Part shown: positions 7,755 through 13,012 of the stretch, one piece after another
Numbering within the stretch: the first letter of the stretch is position 1
Layout of the letters: each line of letters begins with the position of its first letter
DNA from: an uncultured Opitutales bacterium
Lineage (GTDB): Bacteria > Verrucomicrobiota > Verrucomicrobiia > Opitutales > UBA953
Length of the DNA stretch: 13,062 bases
Direction of reading: 5' to 3'
Assembly: GCA_934675585.1 (NCBI GenBank)
Contig: CAKUQY010000038.1
Coordinates: 1 to 13,062 of the forward strand
The notes under the pieces: generated by a model
Told to the model about the DNA's origin: nothing
The model's input: only the letters and a program-made list of their open reading frames with translations
Databases searched by the model: none
Program-made: the position numbers and the translations under genes

Positions 7755-7767
7755 ATCAATAAATTAT

Positions 7768-8271
7768 CTACACTTCAATAATCTCCGCGACAAATTTCGC
7801 GGTTGACTCTGGACCAATTTGCGCGACCGCTTTCGCGGCAATTTCTTGACGGCGGGCAAACGTAATTTTGTTTTCGGGCGCAATCCATTTATCGAGCAAT
7901 TGCATTAAGCGTTTCACGTTCCCGCGCGGGAACGCGTCGCCCATTTCACCCATGCAAAGGCAAGACGACGAAGCGCTTTCGCTTACAATACAAGGCGTTC
8001 CCGACTCGAGCGCTTCGTTAACAACCGCCCCCCAACCATCAAAACGCGACGGCAAAACGAATAAATCGAGCGACTGCATAATTTTTGTCGCCTCGGAATT
8101 CGGGAGCATTCCGTGCCAGACAATGCGCTCGGCTATTCCCAACGTTCCCGCCAAATCTTTAAGCCCCGTCGGACCTTCTATTTCATCGCCGACAATATGC
8201 AACTGCCAATTTTTGTGTTTCAAATTTGCCAGCGCGCGCAACAAAAAATCAACGCCTTTTCGCTTAATCAA
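7768..8271 (-). CDS. GT-B glycosyltransferase C-terminal domain (second copy, frame-shifted)
   Basis: 167 residues from a TTG at 8269-8271 that overlaps the stop of the upstream glycosyltransferase by four bases (TTGA). It is only the nucleotide-sugar-binding half of a GT4-type enzyme: WQLHIVGDE, IVWHGMLPN, DLFVLPSRFDGWGAVVNEALESGTPCIVSE. It closely parallels the same half of its neighbour, so it is a tandem paralogous domain. The recognisable domain starts before the TTG: the same frame, open back past 8319 to a TGA at 8327-8329, reads YSETPYFIGYTG, aligning with YSEDLFELAYVG of the neighbour. The similarity therefore begins exactly at the G9 tract, and a one-base change there would fuse both proteins. 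Alone it lacks the acceptor domain and its first strand, so it is unlikely to be an active enzyme. Confidence 0.7.
   Translation of the reverse strand: MIKRKGVDFLLRALANLKHKNWQLHIVGDEIEGPTGLKDLAGTLGIAERIVWHGMLPNSEATKIMQSLDLFVLPSRFDGWGAVVNEALESGTPCIVSESASSSCLCMGEMGDAFPRGNVKRLMQLLDKWIAPENKITFARRQEIAAKAVAQIGPESTAKFVAEIIEV
7917..7934. repeat. Perfect 18-bp palindrome of two dispersed words head to head
   Basis: CGTTCCCGC abuts its own reverse complement GCGGGAACG with no spacer, inside the second GT-domain gene. Related shorter head-to-head joints occur at 8896-8910 (last base differs) and at 12534-12545 between genes. Confidence 0.9.
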
Positions 8272-9374
8272 TGCGCCTGTGTAGCCGATGAAATAAGGGG
8301 TTTCAGAATACCCCCCCCCGTCAAAAATTCAGCCGTCGTTTTTGCTCCCAAACGCTCTTCGGCGAGCTTGGCGATGGATTTTCGCGTCGAAAACGCGACT
8401 TTATTTTCGAGAGCTACACGGCGAGCAAGTGCTTCTGTCAAAGCGGACAAATTTCCGCCTTCAAAATGTTCTCCCAAAATACCCTCGCAAACACAAGCCG
8501 CTCCCGCGGCATCACTGCAAACAACGGGCGTTCCCGACTGCAAAGCTTCGTTTACCACCGCACCCCAACCGTCATAACGCGAAGGCAAAACAAGCAAATC
8601 GACTTTTTGCAAAAATTGGGATATTTCAGTATTGGGAACAATACCGTGCCAGACGATTTTATTGTCAATTTTAAGTTCCCGCGCAAGTTTTTGATAATCG
8701 CCATTTGTCAAATCGTTCCCGACCATATGCAAGCGCCACGCTTTTTGCGGGAGTGCCGCCAGCACCTTAAACAGCAAATCAATGCCCTTTAATTCGTAAA
8801 AAGAACCAACGTAAGCAAGCTCAAAAAGATCTTCCGAATATGACGGAAATTCCCGCAAAACTGGCGTTTCGACAACGTAATGAAAATTAAAAACGCGTTC
8901 CCGCGGGAAGCCCGCCCAGGTGTAGGCCTTTACGCCTTTATCACCCATTGCAAGCAAGCAGGCTATGTGTTTGCGATATTTCCACGCGTAATATTTATAC
9001 ATCAACGCACGTAAAATTCCCCGCCAACCGCGATCATCCCATTTTTCCATAATCCAGCCGACTTTTAAACCGCGCTTAATAAAAGTATCCGTCAGCCATT
9101 GTGCATCGCGGCTGCCGCGAACGCCAATCGTAAAATTAAACGAATTTTCGGGATCCTGCTTTTCAATAATCGCCAACTGCTGTTCCCGCGAGAGATTTAC
9201 TTTTAAATCAATTTTTCCCAACTCTGGCAACTTCCAGCCCATTTTGATGCGTCCTGGCGTAACACCGTTATCACAAATCCATGTCACACAATAGCCCATC
9301 TCCGCCAACTCGCGTAAATAAGCCGCCTGATGAATCGCAGGAATATTCTGCCAAAAATAAAGGTGTTTATTCAT
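8268..9374 (-). CDS. GT4-like glycosyltransferase of surface polysaccharide synthesis
   Basis: 368 residues, ATG at 9372-9374. An acceptor-side N-terminal domain (MNKHLYFWQNIPAIHQAAYLRE...) is followed by a donor-binding domain: FELAYVGSFYELKGIDLL, WRLHMVGND, IVWHGIVPN, and VLPSRYDGWGAVVNEALQSGTPVV with the family's E-x7-E-like region. It probably transfers a sugar from a nucleotide-activated donor on the cytoplasmic side of the inner membrane; donor and acceptor cannot be read from sequence. Its natural C-terminus is in doubt: after TAEFLT comes a G9 tract, and the last 13 residues (ILKPLISSATQAH) look out of frame. With G10 or G7 the frame would enter the downstream GT domain, giving a protein of about 535 residues. 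A second, truncated copy of its first 20 codons lies at 11144-11215. Confidence 0.88.
   Translation of the reverse strand: MNKHLYFWQNIPAIHQAAYLRELAEMGYCVTWICDNGVTPGRIKMGWKLPELGKIDLKVNLSREQQLAIIEKQDPENSFNFTIGVRGSRDAQWLTDTFIKRGLKVGWIMEKWDDRGWRGILRALMYKYYAWKYRKHIACLLAMGDKGVKAYTWAGFPRERVFNFHYVVETPVLREFPSYSEDLFELAYVGSFYELKGIDLLFKVLAALPQKAWRLHMVGNDLTNGDYQKLARELKIDNKIVWHGIVPNTEISQFLQKVDLLVLPSRYDGWGAVVNEALQSGTPVVCSDAAGAACVCEGILGEHFEGGNLSALTEALARRVALENKVAFSTRKSIAKLAEERLGAKTTAEFLTGGGILKPLISSATQAH
8311..8319 (-). repeat. G9 homopolymer (C9 on plus strand), candidate phase-variation tract
   Basis: Nine identical bases inside the glycosyltransferase gene, at the exact point where similarity moves from the ligase-proximal enzyme's frame to the next GT domain's frame. 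Poly-G tracts in glycosyltransferase genes are the classical slipped-strand contingency sites of Neisseria and Campylobacter. A sequencing length error at the tract is the main alternative. Confidence 0.75.
9316..9367 (-). repeat. 52-bp direct repeat, copy in the intact glycosyltransferase start
   Basis: Identical to 11160-11211 at 51 of 52 positions (9340 G against 11184 A on the plus strand), in the same orientation and offset by 1844 bases. It encodes residues 3-19 of the intact glycosyltransferase. The two copies flank the hipBA module. Confidence 0.93.
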
Positions 9375-9401
9375 TTATTCTTACTGTCAATTTGTTCAAA
9401 A

Positions 9402-9431
9402 ATTATAATGTTTTTATAATCGATTGGGCAA
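9402..9431 (-). promoter_or_regulatory. Predicted promoter of the glycosyltransferase
   Basis: On the minus strand TTGCCC (9426-9431) and TATAAT (9402-9407) are 18 bases apart, with the -10 box 27 bases before the ATG. The -10 is a perfect consensus; the -35 is partial. The same bases form a weak AT-only hairpin (9402-9408 with 9414-9420) followed by T's that could end the hipA transcript. Confidence 0.45.
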
Positions 9432-9433
9432 TC

Positions 9434-10372
9434 TTATTCATTGCGTGTTCTACAAAATGCGCTTGACATTAACTCTTGTGATTGGCGAGTGATTTTTGAT
9501 AATTTAGCATAATCTTGCCATCGCGAGCAAACTTCAAGAATTTTGGTTAAAGCTACATCTGCTACAGGCTTTGCGATGTGAAAAAACGGAGCAACTTTTT
9601 TTAACAAATCAAAATCTTGGGAATTATCATATTCGTTAATGTTCAAAGAAAGTCCGTTCCCGCGAGGATTAGGATTCAAATCATAGACAGGCGAAAGTCG
9701 CCAACCGTCAGCCGTTAATAAAAATCCATGATTGCGCAAATGGTCGTCGGTGTTTGAAACAGCAATTGAAAAAGCAATTCGTTTCCAAAGTTCGAGCAAA
9801 TCTTTATTTGGAGTTGCTCCATATTTCATAATAAATTCTGCAATTTCAAGATAAGACGCGCCCGCACTCGCATCATCGCCATCGTTTTTGCCCAGCAAAG
9901 TCATTGCACTTGCAAAATGAATTCTGTTTTTACCTTGGCGGTCAAAACGTTTTGTAAGAAAAGTCGAGCCAAATTTTGAAAACTTTTCTAAACGAAATTC
10001 AGGAACATTTAAGCCCGTATCACGAGCCATCAACATTGTCGCGTGTTCCCAAGCAGATGTATCATTTTCATCATTGCGACTTGGAAATTTTGCAATCCAC
10101 AACGTTTCATCTGGAGCGAGCACTGATGATTTTGGACGAGCACCGCCGAGCGAAGACCCTGGAGCAATTAACATCGAAATCCATTTTTCTGAAAGTTCCT
10201 TTGTATCATTTTCAAAATAACGACTCGCTTCTTCTAATTCTCGCAAACGCACCCATGGCGGCACAGATATTGTTTGATCATCGTTTAAAAACACTCCCGA
10301 TTTTTCTAATTTAAAACGTAGCGCGCCCATTCGCGTTTCATCATTCACCCCAAGCAAAAAAATCTGATTCAA
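9434..10372 (-). CDS. hipA: HipA-family Ser/Thr kinase toxin, C-terminal part (frame-split)
   Basis: 312 residues holding the HipA kinase core: the phosphate loop GSSLGGARPKSSV, LWIAKFPS with the ATP lysine, EHATMLMARDTGLNVPE, FLTKRFDR, the catalytic loop SNTDDHLRNHGFLL and the metal-binding PVYDLNP. HipA kinases phosphorylate glutamyl-tRNA synthetase or other tRNA synthetases and induce dormancy; HipB neutralises them. All catalytic residues are intact. The frame has no good start: it opens at a TTG and overlaps the N-terminal part by 32 bases. Its first residues QIFLLGVNDETRMGALRF continue a HipA consensus interrupted in the preceding gene, so this is one gene split at a T7 run. One full copy of the dispersed word is present (9655-9663). 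Confidence 0.85.
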   Translation of the reverse strand: MNQIFLLGVNDETRMGALRFKLEKSGVFLNDDQTISVPPWVRLRELEEASRYFENDTKELSEKWISMLIAPGSSLGGARPKSSVLAPDETLWIAKFPSRNDENDTSAWEHATMLMARDTGLNVPEFRLEKFSKFGSTFLTKRFDRQGKNRIHFASAMTLLGKNDGDDASAGASYLEIAEFIMKYGATPNKDLLELWKRIAFSIAVSNTDDHLRNHGFLLTADGWRLSPVYDLNPNPRGNGLSLNINEYDNSQDFDLLKKVAPFFHIAKPVADVALTKILEVCSRWQDYAKLSKITRQSQELMSSAFCRTRNE

Positions 10373-10691
10373 GCAACATTTTGGGAGCGCGTTTAAATTT
10401 TCGAGCTAAAATGAGTTCCCGTCGTTGCATTAACTTTCGTCCCCAGCGGTCGGGCGCAGAATCTGAAAACAAGCCAAAATTCGCTTTTTGAGTCCATTGA
10501 GGTCCCGCGTAAAACTGCAATTCGGGATCAATTTTTTGCTTAGGATGATTTTTCAGCCACGTTTTATCAAATTCAAACGAAAACGATTCTTTCCCGCGAA
10601 TCGCATGCACAAAAAGAGTCCCCATTAGATTCTCCTCTTCTGAAGTATCGGAACGATCAAAATAAACATAAATTCGTTTTTCTGCGCTCAT
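10341..10691 (-). CDS. hipA: HipA N-terminal subdomain (frame-split from kinase part)
   Basis: 116 residues starting at the ATG 10689-10691, which overlaps the hipB stop as ATGA, a normal hipBA junction. It carries the HipA N-terminal subdomain: IYVYFD, MGTLFV, FSFEFDKTWL, LFSDSAPDRWGRKLMQRRE, then LLESDF. In family members LLESDF is followed by xLGVxDETRxGALRF. Here the frame instead reads FAWGE and stops, while the correct continuation lies in another frame beginning at the T7 run (10356-10362). An alternative is a natural three-gene HipBST-like layout with a separate HipS, but the restored consensus and the missing downstream start codon favour a frameshift. Confidence 0.8.
   Translation of the reverse strand: MSAEKRIYVYFDRSDTSEEENLMGTLFVHAIRGKESFSFEFDKTWLKNHPKQKIDPELQFYAGPQWTQKANFGLFSDSAPDRWGRKLMQRRELILARKFKRAPKMLLESDFFAWGE
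10356..10362 (-). repeat. T7 run at the hipA frame break
   Basis: Seven T's on the coding strand (A7 on plus). With six, the codons read GAT TTT TTG CTT GGG, giving D-F-L-L-G, the family consensus. The extra base moves translation to a stop five codons later. Slippage during replication, transcription, translation or sequencing could all produce this. Confidence 0.8.
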
Positions 10692-11011
10692 GATTTTGTC
10701 CTTCGCTTTGAAGCGCGACGGCGTGTAGTTAATCCAAGATCTTGAAGTTTTCGGCCAAACTCATCATCACTCGCAACCTTTAAAAGATCCTCCTCGAATC
10801 CCAAAGTAAAAAGTACTTGCATATAATTTCCCATCGCCACAGAAGGCGAACCGCGTTCAATTTTATTCAACGTAAGCACGCTAATATTTGCCCGCTCTGC
10901 CTCTTGCGCCAAAGTAATATTGCGACGCAAACGCGCCAAGCGAATATTTTCGCCAAGCGTTTTTAAAATACGTTCAGTTTTCGGTAATAAAATGTTTGTT
11001 TTTTGCGGCAT
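10688..11011 (-). CDS. hipB: HipB-like Xre-family antitoxin / autoregulator
   Basis: 107 residues with a Cro/C1-type helix-turn-helix: LGENIRLARLRRNITLAQEAERANISVLTLNKIERGSPSVAMGNYMQVL. The C-terminal tail is strongly basic (TRRRASKRRTKS). The ATG at 11009-11011 is chosen over a start 27 bases upstream because AAAGGAG sits 7 bases before it, the best Shine-Dalgarno in the window. It overlaps hipA by ATGA, the expected order in which antitoxin is made first and coupled to the toxin. HipB normally represses its own operon by binding palindromes near the promoter, and a perfect AT palindrome lies upstream. Confidence 0.88.
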   Translation of the reverse strand: MPQKTNILLPKTERILKTLGENIRLARLRRNITLAQEAERANISVLTLNKIERGSPSVAMGNYMQVLFTLGFEEDLLKVASDDEFGRKLQDLGLTTRRRASKRRTKS

Positions 11012-11018
11012 AAAAATT

Positions 11019-11025
11019 CTCCTTT
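11019..11025 (-). promoter_or_regulatory. Strong ribosome binding site of hipB
   Basis: AAAGGAG on the minus strand, 7 bases before the ATG. It decides the hipB start and stands out because most other genes here lack a visible Shine-Dalgarno. Confidence 0.8.
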
Positions 11026-11036
11026 CAAACAATAAC

Positions 11037-11052
11037 ATATATTATAATATAT
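11037..11052 (-). promoter_or_regulatory. 16-bp palindrome over a -10 box upstream of hipB
   Basis: ATATATTATAATATAT is a perfect palindrome bounded by C on both sides. It contains TATAAT (11041-11046 on the minus strand), 29 bases before the hipB ATG. Such overlap suits autorepression by HipB. The -35 box is not clear, and AT-rich palindromes also arise by chance. Confidence 0.45.
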
Positions 11053-11143
11053 CTTATATGCCATAAATGCAAATTTTAATATCTGTTAAATAAATCCCAA
11101 TTTCAAACTCATTGCTCACAAGACGAACGCATAAACTATTCAT

Positions 11144-11215
11144 TTACAGTCTCATCGGCAAATAAGCCGCCTGATGAATCGCAAGAATATTCTGCCAAAA
11201 ATAAAGGTGTTGCAT
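11144..11215 (-). pseudogene. Truncated start of a glycosyltransferase gene
   Basis: The ATG at 11213-11215 overlaps the O-antigen ligase stop as TAATG and opens a frame MQHLYFWQNILAIHQAAYL followed by PMRL and a stop at 11144. The first 19 residues match MNKHLYFWQNIPAIHQAAYL of the intact glycosyltransferase; thereafter similarity ends abruptly. It looks like the original ligase-coupled glycosyltransferase start, cut off when the hipBA segment arrived. Confidence 0.75.
11160..11211 (-). repeat. 52-bp direct repeat, copy beside the O-antigen ligase
   Basis: Second copy of 9316-9367, one mismatch. Together the copies enclose 1.79 kb with hipB and split hipA, and mark the likely boundaries of an insertion or duplication. 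Confidence 0.93.
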
Positions 11216-12513
11216 TATTGACAAAAATAATTTTGTTGAACTGTAATTTCATTCTCTCTCTCACGTTGACGAGAATACCCCCAAAATAAAAAAGCAAGTC
11301 CTGTACAAGTTGATGGGCCATAAGGATATGTTGGCTCCCCAAGACTAATAAAAAACGGAACAATAATTGCAAAATACCCCAGTGCATCAACGGCAACTCC
11401 CTTTAGACGACTTTTTTTCAAATCGCCCAATATTGAAAAACAATTTGCGACATAAGCCAGCAAAATTCCCAAACCGCCCAACAAGCCATTTTGAGCCCAA
11501 ACACGCAAAAAGAAATTATGAGTTCCAAATGGCAATGCATGTTCGCCGATAAGCCCCCAAATAGGATGTTCTTTAATTCCTTCAATTGCATCTGCCATTA
11601 ATGTAACACGTCCAGAACTCAACTCATCTAAATCATCTCCCTCTCGCCCTGCCAAAAATGCAGTTGTAACAAATTCTGTTCCCGAAAATCCTGTTTTAAA
11701 CGCCCAAATAATTAGTCCGCCAAAGAATCCTGTTCCCAAAATCCACAACCAAAAATATTTTTTAGAATATTTTACAACAAACAACAAAAACGCAGACACC
11801 ACAACTGCCAAAAACGCTGTACGACAACGCGCAAACAACAGACACAGAACAAGCATTCCTGTGAGAACCATCTTGTAATTTTTCAACTTATCTTTAGCAA
11901 CTAAAACAGCAATCAACAAAGAGGCAACCAATGCCCACGCTCCTCCTAATTGATTTTTACCAGAAACCAAATATCCAGACTGTTCCATTACTTCAACATC
12001 AAAACTCGCCGCACCACTAAAAACACAAGTATATAATGCCTCTGCCAAAACAATAGCTACAAGAAAAAATAAAAATTTTTCAAGATCAAAATATCTCAAT
12101 GACGCCCCTATTACATAGAGCATGCCCGCCGAACACATTTGGATAATTGTAAATAATTCTGGCAATTCTCCCACCGTAAAAAAAGTTAACAATAAAATTC
12201 CCAATTGCCAAACAACCCCAAAAGCAAGCACTTTAAAAACGGAATCGACTCTCAATAATTTTGACAAATTATTCCGCCCACGCATCAAAAAAATCAAAAC
12301 AAAAATAGCATAACCACTGTAAACAACTACACTATAAATCGGTGTCCCAATAATTTGTGGCAAATAAGCAACTTGCCAAACCGCACAAGCAATAAAAAAC
12401 ATAATGAGCACAAAAATACTTTCATACCGAGTATGAAATGTTTGAGGAGCGAACGATTCAACAGCAGAAACTCGCGAGCCATGGACAAAGTAAGATGTTT
12501 TTTGAGATTGCAT
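11215..12513 (-). CDS. O-antigen ligase / Wzy-like polysaccharide membrane protein
   Basis: 432 residues with about ten hydrophobic segments from residue 30 on. A periplasmic-loop region has the Wzy_C/WaaL signature: SGRVTLMADAIEGIKEHPIWG followed by FGTHNFFLRVWAQNGLLGGLG. Earlier VSGKNQLGGAWAL and ARCRTAFLAV match other conserved points. Such proteins join undecaprenyl-linked polysaccharide to lipid A core (WaaL), polymerise O units (Wzy) or glycosylate proteins; the sequence does not decide which. Start ATG at 12511-12513. A glycosyltransferase start once overlapped its stop, so it belonged to a polysaccharide operon. Only two copies of the dispersed core word occur here (near 11676 and 11731), neither the full 9-mer, which suggests a more recent arrival. 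Confidence 0.82.
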   Translation of the reverse strand: MQSQKTSYFVHGSRVSAVESFAPQTFHTRYESIFVLIMFFIACAVWQVAYLPQIIGTPIYSVVVYSGYAIFVLIFLMRGRNNLSKLLRVDSVFKVLAFGVVWQLGILLLTFFTVGELPELFTIIQMCSAGMLYVIGASLRYFDLEKFLFFLVAIVLAEALYTCVFSGAASFDVEVMEQSGYLVSGKNQLGGAWALVASLLIAVLVAKDKLKNYKMVLTGMLVLCLLFARCRTAFLAVVVSAFLLFVVKYSKKYFWLWILGTGFFGGLIIWAFKTGFSGTEFVTTAFLAGREGDDLDELSSGRVTLMADAIEGIKEHPIWGLIGEHALPFGTHNFFLRVWAQNGLLGGLGILLAYVANCFSILGDLKKSRLKGVAVDALGYFAIIVPFFISLGEPTYPYGPSTCTGLAFLFWGYSRQRERENEITVQQNYFCQ

Positions 12514-12522
12514 TGCTCAATA

Positions 12523-12551
12523 ATTCTAACCAATTCCCGCGGGAACGGCAA
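12523..12551 (-). promoter_or_regulatory. Predicted ligase promoter with a palindrome in the spacer
   Basis: On the minus strand TTGCCG (12546-12551) and TAGAAT (12523-12528) are 17 bases apart, and the -10 box is 9 bases before the ATG, implying a very short leader. The spacer holds the perfect palindrome TTCCCGCGGGAA (12534-12545), which overlaps a copy of the dispersed word. Confidence 0.4.
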
Positions 12552-12577
12552 AACTCTTTTCGTGTGAAGTTTATTGT

Positions 12578-13012
12578 TTATTTTTCACCACTAAAAATAT
12601 TTTGAAAATACGGCACAAAAACAAACTGCCGAACTGCAAACCACCACGCAAAAACAACTCGTGGGTTCTTGCTCGAATCGATATTTAAAATACCATGAGC
12701 AACATCATTTCTTATATTTGAAACAGCAGGATTACAATATAAATTCTTCAAATAAAAAATATTTAATTCTCCCAAAATATCTTTCATTTTTTGAATTTTA
12801 AGCAATTTCCCTAAATTTAATTCTCTCTCAATTCCATGCTCTCTCTGAATCGTGATTTCGCCTTCTTTCTTCAACAATAATCGGCATGTATTTTCAAGCA
12901 GTGGAGCTAAAATTTGCATTGAAACAAAAAAACTTCCACTTAATCCATAAAAAATAGCAAGAGTCCATTCACGAATTAAGCCCTTGCGTATTTCGTCAAA
13001 TAAAAAGGACAC
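12578..13012 (-). CDS. DUF4209-like C-terminal fragment, probably 5'-truncated
   Basis: 144 residues from a GTG at 13010-13012. I recognise it only tentatively: the helical segment FLFDEIRKGLIREWTLAIFY, the following helix ending in ENTCRLLLKKEG, and IRNDVAHGILN resemble the C-terminal domain of DUF4209 proteins, which are usually several hundred residues long and of unknown function. RN-x3-AHG also recalls HEPN-type helical domains. In frame upstream of the GTG the reading continues as plausible protein for 11 codons, all inside the inverted repeat, and then meets TAA. So the gene appears cut at the repeat and there is no good start codon. It may be a remnant. No full copy of the dispersed word lies within it. 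Confidence 0.55.
   Translation of the reverse strand: MSFLFDEIRKGLIREWTLAIFYGLSGSFFVSMQILAPLLENTCRLLLKKEGEITIQREHGIERELNLGKLLKIQKMKDILGELNIFYLKNLYCNPAVSNIRNDVAHGILNIDSSKNPRVVFAWWFAVRQFVFVPYFQNIFSGEK

Larger units (their letters stand above)
7129..7767. other. Gene-poor gap with palindromes between thrC and the GT genes
   Basis: In 639 bp I see no gene I can support. It holds the terminator-like hairpin before thrC, a 17-bp operator-like palindrome, a 15-bp inverted repeat near both ends, six copies of the dispersed word, and a 16-mer shared with the terminal repeats. A plus-strand frame from 7266 to 7676 has a protein-like central stretch (around 7370-7520) but no ATG and no ribosome binding site; it could be a decayed gene. 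Confidence 0.5.
155..12547. repeat. Dispersed iterated word GCGGGAACG / CGTTCCCGC
   Basis: The core GGGAAC or its complement GTTCCC occurs about 73 times by hand count. Most copies extend to the 9-mer GCGGGAACG (for example 155-163, 559-567, 618-626, 3055-3063, 3191-3199, 4550-4558, 5466-5474, 6208-6216, 7348-7356) or its complement (1184-1192, 1318-1326, 2891-2899, 3668-3676, 3803-3811, 4859-4867, 4873-4881, 6577-6585, 8143-8151). Copies lie inside genes in every frame and between genes, in both orientations. Counts by segment: ten in comF, thirteen in the FAD oxidase, fourteen in thrC, six in the gap 7129-7767, three across the 1.84-kb hipBA segment, and three across the ligase and DUF4209-like genes. 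It resembles uptake words or cyanobacterial HIP1 in abundance, but it is not palindromic. Its function is not known from this window. Confidence 0.92.

Noticed and set aside
9434..10691. A three-gene HipBST-type system (separate HipS and HipT)
   Set aside because: Dropping one T restores the HipA consensus across the break, and the second frame has no proper start codon, so one split hipA is simpler. Not fully excluded.
155..12547. Iterated word as CRISPR repeats, Chi sites or FtsK polar sequences
   Set aside because: The spacing is irregular with no spacers, and both orientations are about equally common, which does not fit arrays or strand-polar signals.
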